From NCBI GenBank assembly GCA_002687255.1, contig NYZR01000051.1, positions 1-10,787 of the forward strand: a DNA stretch of 10,787 bases, read 5' to 3'. A program made the position numbers and the translations under genes. Below the pieces are notes generated by a model. The model saw nothing but the letters and a program-made list of their open reading frames with translations, was not told the origin of the DNA and made no database searches. The DNA is from Candidatus Pacearchaeota archaeon (GTDB lineage: Archaea > Nanobdellota > Nanobdellia > Pacearchaeales > GW2011-AR1). Of the stretch, positions 5,216 through 10,787 are shown one piece after another. The first letter of the stretch is position 1, and each line of letters begins with the position of its first letter.

Positions 5216-5574
5216 TAAGTTTGGTCGGAATATTAACCGATAGGATTGCTGGTAAGGCCCCAAAGGGCGCTAGACGCTCTTCTAAGTGGAGGAAGGTGCG
5301 TAAGGCATTTCTGAAGGAAAACCCCAGATGTTCTGTCTGCGGCTCAACAAAAAAGATAGAAGTTCATCATGTAGTACCTTTTTACCTTATTCCCGACTTG
5401 GAGTTGAGAAGTGATAACCTGGCCACATTATGCGAGAATAAAAAGTATGGAATCAACTGTCATCTTCTTGTCGGGCACCTTGGCAATTACAGGCGTATTA
5501 ACGCCAATGTGGAACATGATATTTTTATCTGGCGGATGAAAATAGGCAAACATCCGCACACAATGGAAAAATAA
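5212..5574 (+). CDS. HNH endonuclease (120 aa)
   Basis: Residues 40-43 (CSVC) supply the first zinc pair. EVHHVVPF contains the catalytic His52-His53, Asn69 lies in DNLATLCE, and Cys74, Cys83-His84 (NCHLLVGH) and His89 complete the metal and active-site frame. This order is the HNH fold found in phage nucleases. HNH proteins encoded beside terminases often help the packaging motor cut DNA, and TerL begins 566 nt downstream. A free-standing homing endonuclease is the alternative, but its location in an overlapping gene string favours a resident role. The basic N-terminus (residues 15-36) may contact DNA. Confidence 0.88.
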   Translation: MISLVGILTDRIAGKAPKGARRSSKWRKVRKAFLKENPRCSVCGSTKKIEVHHVVPFYLIPDLELRSDNLATLCENKKYGINCHLLVGHLGNYRRINANVEHDIFIWRMKIGKHPHTMEK

Positions 5575-5575
5575 T

Positions 5576-5698
5576 ATGATGATACTGTATGGGGTCATAG
5601 GCGTAATATTAGGGCTGGCGCTTATGATTATCCTGACTATGAGATACATGGATAGAAGGGCGTGGAAGCGTCTTAATCTTAAAGATGAAGAGGATTGA
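5576..5698 (+). CDS. 40-aa single-pass membrane protein
   Basis: ATG 5576 lies one base after the HNH stop and the frame ends at TGA 5696-5698. Residues 1-22 (MMILYGVIGVILGLALMIIL and two more) form one clear transmembrane helix, followed by a basic juxtamembrane stretch (RYMDRRAWKR) and an acidic tail (KDEED). The positive-inside rule puts the C-terminus in the cytoplasm. It is too short for many gene finders but fits the tight spacing of the string. The role is unknown. A small holin- or spanin-like function is conceivable but has no specific support. Confidence 0.55.
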   Translation: MMILYGVIGVILGLALMIILTMRYMDRRAWKRLNLKDEED

Positions 5699-5702
5699 TT
5701 CT

Positions 5703-5918
5703 ATGGATGCGCTTGATGCTTTATTATGTTTGGGCTATGCAATCGTAAAGGAAATGCCAGAGAGCGGTACTCTTATTAACGGCCCCAGGTTCAGGTTGTG
5801 CAGCGCTGCGACCGAACCGCGGCATTCCCATTCCGTCTCGCTTCTGCTCGGAGAAGTGGATGATGCGAGAATGTATTATTCCAGAAGACTGATCGAAGAA
5901 GGGAAAAAATTACCGTGA
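5703..5918 (+). CDS. Unknown small protein (71 aa)
   Basis: I prefer ATG 5703, which has SD AAGAGG (5688-5693) nine bases upstream, over the in-frame ATG 5685, which lacks one and overlaps the membrane-protein gene (77 aa if used). The frame ends with TGA 5916-5918, overlapping the GTG start of the next gene. It begins with a hydrophobic helix (MDALDALLCLGYAIVKEM) and ends with an acidic then basic helix (LLGEVDDARMYYSRRLIEEGKK). No family is recognised. Confidence 0.6.
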   Translation: MDALDALLCLGYAIVKEMPESGTLINGPRFRLCSAATEPRHSHSVSLLLGEVDDARMYYSRRLIEEGKKLP

Positions 5919-6139
5919 GGAAAATTATTATAGTTGATAATTGTCGTGAATGTCCTTATCATGAGCAGATGTGGACAGGGGAATATGCAAAGGCGCAGCG
6001 CACTTATTTCTGCGCTAATTCTCCCGTTCAAATGCTGATACCGAACAAGAACTGGCACGAAATACATGAAGACTGCGGGCTGGAGGATGAAGGCTGCGAA
6101 CTAGAGGATTTGGAAAATATTACGAGGGCGTACGCATAA
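5915..6139 (+). CDS. Small cysteine-rich, probably zinc-binding phage protein (74 aa)
   Basis: GTG 5915 overlaps the previous stop and the frame ends at TAA 6137-6139, directly before TerL. The pattern NCRECPYHE (Cys10, Cys13), YFC (Cys33), then IHEDCGLED (Cys54) is a recurring layout in small phage proteins: a CxxCPY motif, a central Cys and a late D-W/C-C-x-L-E/D box. It is consistent with a single zinc site. An extra Cys61 lies in the acidic tail. The function is unknown. SD-like GAAGAAGGG lies just upstream. Confidence 0.68.
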   Translation: MRKIIIVDNCRECPYHEQMWTGEYAKAQRTYFCANSPVQMLIPNKNWHEIHEDCGLEDEGCELEDLENITRAYA

Positions 6140-7693
6140 ATGACAGAAGGGATGAAATATAGTTCCGAACAGGAATTACAACTTGTCGATCGAATACTCT
6201 CCCCCGATATTATGATCTATCCAGAGAAGTTTGTAATGTTTGTCTATCCGTGGGGAGTGACGGGCACACCCCTGCACAACAAAACAGGCCCCCGTAAGTG
6301 GCAGAGAGAAGAGCTTCAGAAGATCGGTCAGCATAATCTGGAGAACCAGCAGAGGATAAACAGGGGAGAAGCCCCCCTACCTTACAACCTTGCGATCGCA
6401 TCGGGCAGGGGAGTGGGTAAATCCGCATTTGTATCTTGGATTACCCATTGGGCACAGTCAACCCAGATAGGCTCAACCGTGATTCTTACCGCAAATACAG
6501 AACAACAACTCCTTTCCCGTACATGGCCAGAGCTTGGTAAATGGATTACGCTGGGCATAAACAGTCATTGGTTCAAGCGTACGGCAACCGCACTCAGACC
6601 CGTCTCGTGGCTGAGTATCGCAAAATCTGGAATCGATACCGCATATTACTACGCCCAGGCTCAGTTGTGGTCCGAAGAGACACCAGACGCATTTGCGGGT
6701 GCTCATAACGAAAACGGCATAATCCTGATAATGGATGAAGGATCTGGTATACCTAAATCGATTTGGGATGTATCGGAGGGGTTCTTTACGGAGCCGATAT
6801 ATATGAGATTTTGGATAACGTTCTCTAATCCCCGCAGACCGCAGGGAGAATTTTTTCAATGCTTTCATAAAAATAAAGAGTTCTGGCGTACAAGGAATAT
6901 AGATGCCAGAGACGTTGAGGGAACGGATAAGGCCGTTTACCAGAAACTTATCAAAAAGCACGGAGAGGACAGCGACGTTGCCCGTGTCGAGGTTAAAGGG
7001 CAATTTCCCCGTACGGGTTCTGACCAGCTTATAGGGTACGCCGCCGTTGAGACTGCAGCGGGCCGTCTTATAGAAATGAAAGATGTTGAGGGTTCCGCAA
7101 AGATTATGGGGGTGGATGTCGCACGTTACGGTGACGATGCGACCGTTATACAGAAAAGACAGGGGTTGTTTGCACACGAACCGATAGAAATAAACAAGAA
7201 AGATAATATGACGGTTGCTGGGATAGTCGCGGGCGAGATGGAAAGATGGGGCGCGGATGCCTGTTTTATTGATGTCGGGGGAGGGCAAGGAGTGATAGAT
7301 CGCCTGAGACAGTTAGGCTGGAACGTTCTTGAAGTGGATTCTGGTGCTTCCGCGGATAGAAAAGATTTATATTTAAATAAACGAGTCGAGATGTGGGATA
7401 AGGTTAATGAGTGGTTGACGGCAGGAGGAATCATACCAGACCACGAACAACTAAAGGAAGACCTTTCCTCCCCGACTTATGCATATACCCCTACAACCAA
7501 TAAGAAGGTGCTGGAGAGTGTGGATTCGATGAAAGAGAGAAATCTGCCGTCTCCCGATTTTGCCTCCGCGCTGGCATTCACCTTTGCTTATGATGTTGCC
7601 CCGCGGGTGGGAATAAAGAACGATGGTATGGGGAAGATAGTCGATACGTGGGATATATATGACACGGAAACCGTGAATAGTGGGAAAAAATAA
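6140..7693 (+). CDS. Terminase large subunit (TerL, 517 aa)
   Basis: The ATPase domain has Walker A SGRGVGKS (88-95, Lys94), Walker B IILIMDE (194-200, Asp199 and catalytic Glu200) and a TFSNP coupling motif (227-231). The RNase H-like nuclease follows, with GVDVARYGDD (324-333, Asp326), CFIDVGGGQG (Asp378) and a late SPDFASALAF (Asp473). These three acids are expected to bind the metal ions. TerL pumps DNA into the prohead through the portal and cuts the concatemer. Length and motif order are complete, so it should be active. Its ATG directly follows the previous stop, indicating coupling. Many-codon antisense frames on this gene are shadows. Confidence 0.93.
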   Translation: MTEGMKYSSEQELQLVDRILSPDIMIYPEKFVMFVYPWGVTGTPLHNKTGPRKWQREELQKIGQHNLENQQRINRGEAPLPYNLAIASGRGVGKSAFVSWITHWAQSTQIGSTVILTANTEQQLLSRTWPELGKWITLGINSHWFKRTATALRPVSWLSIAKSGIDTAYYYAQAQLWSEETPDAFAGAHNENGIILIMDEGSGIPKSIWDVSEGFFTEPIYMRFWITFSNPRRPQGEFFQCFHKNKEFWRTRNIDARDVEGTDKAVYQKLIKKHGEDSDVARVEVKGQFPRTGSDQLIGYAAVETAAGRLIEMKDVEGSAKIMGVDVARYGDDATVIQKRQGLFAHEPIEINKKDNMTVAGIVAGEMERWGADACFIDVGGGQGVIDRLRQLGWNVLEVDSGASADRKDLYLNKRVEMWDKVNEWLTAGGIIPDHEQLKEDLSSPTYAYTPTTNKKVLESVDSMKERNLPSPDFASALAFTFAYDVAPRVGIKNDGMGKIVDTWDIYDTETVNSGKK

Positions 7694-7694
7694 C

Positions 7695-7723
7695 TTGACA
7701 AATGAAAATCTAGTTATTATGTA
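7695..7723 (+). promoter_or_regulatory. Candidate promoter after TerL
   Basis: TTGACA (7695-7700) starts one base after the TerL stop. TATGTA (7718-7723) follows after a 17-nt spacer and lies in an AT-rich stretch. This matches the TTGACA-17-TATGT layout at 3029-3057. It would drive the 76-aa gene at 7774. Confidence 0.45.
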
Positions 7724-7773
7724 TTAGGGTAATTTTTACAATATTTATATCTTTTTATTGAGGAGAATACAAT

Positions 7774-8004
7774 ATGTGTGGTGGTGGTGCTCCAAGTATT
7801 CCTCCGCCGCCTCCTCCTCCGCCGCCTCCTCCAACTCCGTCACAGCCGAAGTCGGCAACTGCAAGTGCCAAGAAGGCTGAGAGTGATGAATTGAGGAATA
7901 AAGCGAAGGAATTTGCATCTACAAGGGGCGGCACTTTAGTTACTGGCCCAAGTGGGCTGTTGGCAACAACAAGCGGTCAAAAGAAAACACTTTTGGGGGC
8001 TTGA
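7774..8004 (+). CDS. Proline-rich connector-region protein with TLLG end (76 aa)
   Basis: An SD GAGGAG (7761-7766) lies seven bases from the ATG. The protein starts MCGGGAP, carries eleven prolines in a row (residues 10-20), then a charged helix (33-50), and ends with GGTLVTGPSGLLATTSG followed by QKKTLLGA. Small proteins with this MCGG / polyPro / TGPxG / KTLLG layout are commonly encoded next to the portal gene in podoviruses and related phages. They are usually annotated as structural or hypothetical. The N-terminal Cys after Met and the disordered Pro tract suggest a small virion-associated or assembly peptide. Its exact role is unknown. Confidence 0.8.
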   Translation: MCGGGAPSIPPPPPPPPPPPTPSQPKSATASAKKAESDELRNKAKEFASTRGGTLVTGPSGLLATTSGQKKTLLGA

Positions 8005-8150
8005 TATGATGTGGATTGACTGAACTTTAAAAAAAGCGTTAAAACCAAATAAGCTGGTAGATAAACCCCCTATCGGTTTGTTTTGCAATAAGAAAGCAAG
8101 GCTAGTCGGAGCCGACTCTCTGACACCTTGCTTTTTTTATTGCTATAAAT
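8005..8150 (+). ncRNA. Possible structured leader RNA of the portal gene
   Basis: Besides the long hairpin at 8085-8143, this 146-nt intergenic stretch contains AAACC/GGTTT (8063-8067 and 8075-8079) closing a 7-nt loop. It also has AAAAAAAGC (8029-8037), which can pair with the 3' half of the large hairpin. Mutually exclusive pairings upstream of a start codon are what a terminator/antiterminator or translational switch would need. No known riboswitch class is recognised, and the element may be only a terminator with spacer. Confidence 0.35.
8085..8143 (+). terminator. Long bulged hairpin with T-tract directly before the portal gene
   Basis: GCAATAA (8085-8091) pairs with TTATTGC (8137-8143), and AAAGCAAGG (8093-8101) pairs with CCTTGCTTT (8126-8134), giving a nearly continuous 16-17-bp stem with one small bulge. 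Inside it AGTCG/CGACT (8104-8108 and 8113-8117) closes a GAGC tetraloop. The T7 run is partly in the stem, as in bidirectional intrinsic terminators. It ends 7 nt before the portal ATG. A 9-base word at 8029-8037 (AAAAAAAGC) is also fully complementary to 8130-8138, so a competing fold exists. Confidence 0.7.
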
Positions 8151-9821
8151 ATGGCATACGAAGAGAGAAAAAAATTTGATATAAGGCTCGCAGGCCTAAA
8201 GAATAAGCGAAGGCCGCATGAAGGGGCATTGAAAGATATAAGAGATTATCAGGTTCCTAACCGCGGTAATTTCGACGAAGATAGAGGCAAGGAAGGGCAG
8301 AGGATGGACGCAAAGATTTATAACGGTAATCCCGCCCTCTCCGCCAGGACTCTGGCCGCTGGAATGAATGCTGGTATAACAAGCCCTTCCAGGCCGTGGT
8401 TCAGGCTTTCCATGAACAATAAATCGTTAATGGAGCGTGCTGACGTAAGGATTTACCTGAACGGCGTTGAGCAGAGGCTATATCAGATATTTAATCAATC
8501 TAATTTTTATTCACAGGCGGCGGTATTGTACCTTGAGCTTGGAACGTTCGGTACCGCCCCCATGTCGATAAAGGCCGATTTTGAAGATGTGGCAAGGTTT
8601 GATACTTATACGGTCGGTGAATACTGGATTGCTTCCAATAAGAGAAAAGTAATAGATGTATTGTACAGGAGGATCTGGAAAACTGCCGCCGAGCTGTTGG
8701 AAGAGTTTGGCGAAAGGAATGTATCCCAGCGTGTAAGGGATATGGCCAGGAAGGACAATCCAGATGATCTGATCAAGGTGATTCATGCGGTTGAGCCAAA
8801 TGATGAGCGCGTTCCGAATATGATAGACGCAAAGAATAAGGCGTATAGAAGCGTTTATTATGAGGAGGAATCTTGTACAAATGACCCTGCATTCTTGAAA
8901 ATATCGGGATTTGATACTTTTCCGTATGTTGTTCCCAGATGGTCCGTAAACGGTTCGGATCCGTATGGCACCGATCAGCCTGGGATCTTGGCCCTCGGTG
9001 ACGCAAAGCAGTTACAGACGGGAGCATTTAAAAAGGCAAAGGGTCTTGACAGGAACATGAACCCTCCGTTACAAGCGCCAGCAGATCTAAAGAACCAGAG
9101 GATTATGAATGTTCCTGGCGGGGTTACGTTCTTCAGCACCTTTAATCAGAGCCAAGGCGTAAAGCCGATGTATGAGGTACGCGTACCCCTTGCTGAAATT
9201 ATAGAAGATAACAAGGAAGTAGAGAGGCGGATCAACAGGAGTTATTTTGTGGATCTGTTCCTGAGTATACTGGCTAATGACAGGCCGCAGGATATGAAGG
9301 CTGAAGTTGCCTTTCAAATAGATAAAGAGCGGTTGCTTATGTTGGGGCCTGTTCTTGAAGGCCTTAACGAAGAATTTCTCAACCCGTTAATAGATAGAGT
9401 GTTTAGCTTGGCCGAAGCGGCGAATGTATTACCAGAACCGCCACACGACCTGATGGAACAAGATGTTAAAGTTGAATATATATCTACTCTGGCAAAAGCT
9501 CAGAAGGCGGCGGCTATAAGTGCTATGGAGCGTTTAACTGGCCTTGTCGGTCTTTGGGCTGGTATAGATCCAAGCGTAGTAGATAAGCTGGATCTTGACC
9601 GAGCCGTAAATGAAGCGGCGGGGATGCTTGATGTGCCTGCTGAAATCATAAGGTCCGAGAAAGATGTAAATCAGGTAAGAATGGCAAAACAGCAGCAGGC
9701 TAATGCCCAGCTTGCCATGCAGGCAGGCGCAACGGCGGCATCGGCAGCTAAAGATCTTGCGAATGCACCAGTTGGTACTGGTAATATGCTTGAACAGCTT
9801 ACAGGCGTAGCACCTCCGTAA
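8151..9821 (+). CDS. Head-to-tail connector (portal) protein, podovirus type (556 aa)
   Basis: The N-terminal LKNKRRPHEGALKDIRDY (16-33), RGNFDEDRGKEGQR (38-51) and ARTLAAGMNAGITSPSRPWF (65-84) are the hallmark opening of the Head-tail_con (T7 gp8 / BPP-1-like) family. The protein forms the ring at one head vertex through which TerL drives DNA and to which the tail attaches. The length fits this family. The C-terminal 60 residues are Ala/Gln/Met-rich helices. The ATG sits 7 nt after a terminator-like hairpin and has no SD, yet the homologous N-terminal residues start at once, so a much later start is unlikely. Confidence 0.92.
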   Translation: MAYEERKKFDIRLAGLKNKRRPHEGALKDIRDYQVPNRGNFDEDRGKEGQRMDAKIYNGNPALSARTLAAGMNAGITSPSRPWFRLSMNNKSLMERADVRIYLNGVEQRLYQIFNQSNFYSQAAVLYLELGTFGTAPMSIKADFEDVARFDTYTVGEYWIASNKRKVIDVLYRRIWKTAAELLEEFGERNVSQRVRDMARKDNPDDLIKVIHAVEPNDERVPNMIDAKNKAYRSVYYEEESCTNDPAFLKISGFDTFPYVVPRWSVNGSDPYGTDQPGILALGDAKQLQTGAFKKAKGLDRNMNPPLQAPADLKNQRIMNVPGGVTFFSTFNQSQGVKPMYEVRVPLAEIIEDNKEVERRINRSYFVDLFLSILANDRPQDMKAEVAFQIDKERLLMLGPVLEGLNEEFLNPLIDRVFSLAEAANVLPEPPHDLMEQDVKVEYISTLAKAQKAAAISAMERLTGLVGLWAGIDPSVVDKLDLDRAVNEAAGMLDVPAEIIRSEKDVNQVRMAKQQQANAQLAMQAGATAASAAKDLANAPVGTGNMLEQLTGVAPP

Positions 9822-9822
9822 C

Positions 9823-10146
9823 ATGAAAGAAGACTCAGGGTTTGAAGAGCAAAGTAAAGAGGTAAAAGAACAGGGAGAATCAGCAAAAACCGATGCTCTG
9901 TATGATATTGCGGCCACAAACGAAGTAATGGGCTTAAAGGCAGGCAGGCATTTTGTATGGGAAATGTTGGCAGATTGCGGAGTGTATCAAGATGGATTCA
10001 ATGATAATCCATATGTTCATGCGAGAAATTCGGGCATGAAAAGGATAGGATTGCGATTGTTACATAAAATATTATCCGCGTGTCCAGATAAGCATGAAAT
10101 GATGTTTGCTGAACATAAATATATTGAGGAGGAAAATGATGGGTGA
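9823..10146 (+). CDS. Bbp19-like phage protein (107 aa)
   Basis: Residues about 40-98, with HFVWEMLADCGVYQDGF, a NPYVHARNSGMKRIGLRLLH stretch and a later MMFAEHK, follow the Bbp19 pattern: W-x-x-L-x-x-x-G-(V/I) then F-x-x-(N/D)P, a G-x-(R/K)-x-(I/L)-G-x-x-LL helix and a final K or H-containing helix. Bbp19 is a small BPP-1 protein encoded between portal and scaffold-like genes. Its function is not established. The first 25 residues are charged and likely disordered. The start is one base after the portal stop with no SD, so coupling is likely. The end overlaps the next gene. Confidence 0.78.
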   Translation: MKEDSGFEEQSKEVKEQGESAKTDALYDIAATNEVMGLKAGRHFVWEMLADCGVYQDGFNDNPYVHARNSGMKRIGLRLLHKILSACPDKHEMMFAEHKYIEEENDG

Positions 10147-10787
10147 GGAAGAAAAAAAAGAAGATACTGGGGCTAAGGCAGAGAATACTGAACCAGATTT
10201 AGAAGCTGCGAAAGAAACCATGTACCCTGTCGAAAGTGATTATGCCGAACAGTCAGGAGAAGGTACCGAAGACGAGGAAGCTGAAGAAGCCGAAGATACC
10301 GAAGATGCTCCTGAAGAGCCAGAGGATAAAAAGAAGAAAGAGGGTGCCCCAGAATTAGTAACGGCCGAAGACCTCAAATTCCCCGAAGGTGCACAGATAA
10401 ATGAAGAAATACAAGAGAAATTCCTTGGTTTTGTTAATGATAATAAGATGTCGGCCGAACAGACTCAGGGTCTGATTAATCTGCAGGCTGAATTGAACAA
10501 AGGCCAGATTGCGGCACACAAGGCCGAAATGGATGGCTGGGTAAAGGAAGTAAAATCAAATGTAAAGTTTGTAGGGGAGACTGGTGATAAGCTAAATGAA
10601 AATCTTGCTGTCGCCAAGAAAGGCATGGAAGCGTTGAATGTAAAAGGACTTCCAGAGCTTTTAGACAGTACAGGGCTTGGAAACCACCCTGTTTTCGTAG
10701 AAGCATTTATGGTAGTTGGTGAAAAAATAGGTGAAGATTCGTTTTCTTTCGGTAGCGGTGCAGCAGGGAAAACAACACCGAAGGAAG
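10136..10787 (+). CDS. Scaffold-type capsid assembly protein, N-terminal part (runs off right edge)
   Basis: After SD GAGGAGG (10127-10133 region), ATG 10136 (or ATG 10139, same frame) opens a frame with no stop to the window end, giving 217 complete codons. Residues 1-75 are very acidic (EDEEAEEAEDTED and similar runs), then a KKKKEG patch. A helical region follows (about 85-160), and then GLGNHPVFVEAFMVVGEKIG, a block typical of T7-like and related podovirus capsid assembly (scaffold) proteins. These fill the prohead and guide coat protein assembly before being lost. The position directly after portal and Bbp19-like genes agrees. The 11-nt overlap with the previous gene suggests coupled translation. 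Confidence 0.78.
   Translation, partial: MMGEEEKKEDTGAKAENTEPDLEAAKETMYPVESDYAEQSGEGTEDEEAEEAEDTEDAPEEPEDKKKKEGAPELVTAEDLKFPEGAQINEEIQEKFLGFVNDNKMSAEQTQGLINLQAELNKGQIAAHKAEMDGWVKEVKSNVKFVGETGDKLNENLAVAKKGMEALNVKGLPELLDSTGLGNHPVFVEAFMVVGEKIGEDSFSFGSGAAGKTTPKE

Noticed and set aside
6473..7288. Long (271-codon) minus-strand frame
   Set aside because: It is fully antisense to TerL, whose catalytic motifs are intact, and it has no recognisable domain.
8051..8080. tRNA-like stretch: AGCTGGTAGA resembling a D-loop, and AAACC/GGTTT with a 7-nt loop like an anticodon arm
   Set aside because: The loop lacks U33 and a purine at 37, no GTTCRA T-arm follows, and no acceptor stem closes. The hairpin at 8085-8143 occupies the place of the 3' half.
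8120..8149. CTGACA (8120) and TATAAA (8144) at 18-nt spacing as a promoter for the portal gene
   Set aside because: Transcription from it would start at or after the ATG at 8151, so it could not give a normal portal mRNA, and the -35 lies inside the hairpin. Kept only as a note.

Overview
The window is a stretch of tailed double-stranded DNA bacteriophage (or prophage) genome, and every supportable gene lies on the + strand. The right half shows a podovirus-type virion module. In order it has a large terminase (TerL), a 76-aa proline-rich connector-region protein ending in a TLLG motif, a 556-aa head-to-tail connector (portal) protein, a Bbp19-like protein, and the start of an acidic scaffold-type capsid assembly protein that runs off the right edge. 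This order resembles BPP-1 / epsilon15-like podoviruses. Most genes have G-rich Shine-Dalgarno (SD) sequences, so the host is a bacterium that uses canonical initiation. I cannot name the host from this window.

Layout. Positions 1-161 hold the AT-rich 3' end of a gene cut by the left edge. Positions 247-2883 form a tight operon: a 19-aa hydrophobic mini-ORF, two small unknown proteins, a DUF932-family protein, a phage gp88-family protein and a two-CxxC zinc-ribbon-like protein. It ends at a strong UUCG-tetraloop terminator (2912-2948). A 362-nt gene-free stretch (2884-3245) follows, with a hairpin, a candidate promoter (TTGACA at 3029) and two short repeats. It leads into a small-terminase-like gene (3246-3692). 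Next come a possible 59-aa ORF overlapping the following gene by ATGA, a permuted papain-like (NlpC/P60 superfamily) enzyme (3991-4581) and a 46-aa very basic protein. A 237-nt non-coding stretch with two copies of a 16-bp palindrome follows. Then come an 84-aa unknown protein, an HNH endonuclease, a 40-aa single-pass membrane protein missed by length cut-offs, a 71-77-aa unknown protein, a cysteine-rich small protein, and TerL (6140-7693). After TerL a second candidate promoter (TTGACA at 7695) precedes the 76-aa gene. A long hairpin (8085-8143) then abuts the portal gene, which has no visible SD.

How the parts fit. TerS and TerL would drive ATP-dependent DNA packaging through the portal. 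HNH nucleases beside terminases often assist genome cutting. The 76-aa protein, Bbp19-like protein and scaffold would support head assembly. The DUF932/gp88/zinc-ribbon operon is accessory and of unknown function.

The most striking large-scale signal is compositional. The block from about 620 to 3960 is packed with CCTGG on the + strand (28 by my hand count, against 7 CCAGG) and with GATC. From 3961 to the end CCTGG nearly disappears (3 by hand count in about 6.8 kb). The edge falls between TerS and TerL, so the window looks like a mosaic junction. The papain-like gene just after the edge has its own composition, very poor in C. The best candidates for something undescribed are the structured RNA region at 8005-8150 and the paired palindromes at 4726 and 4847.
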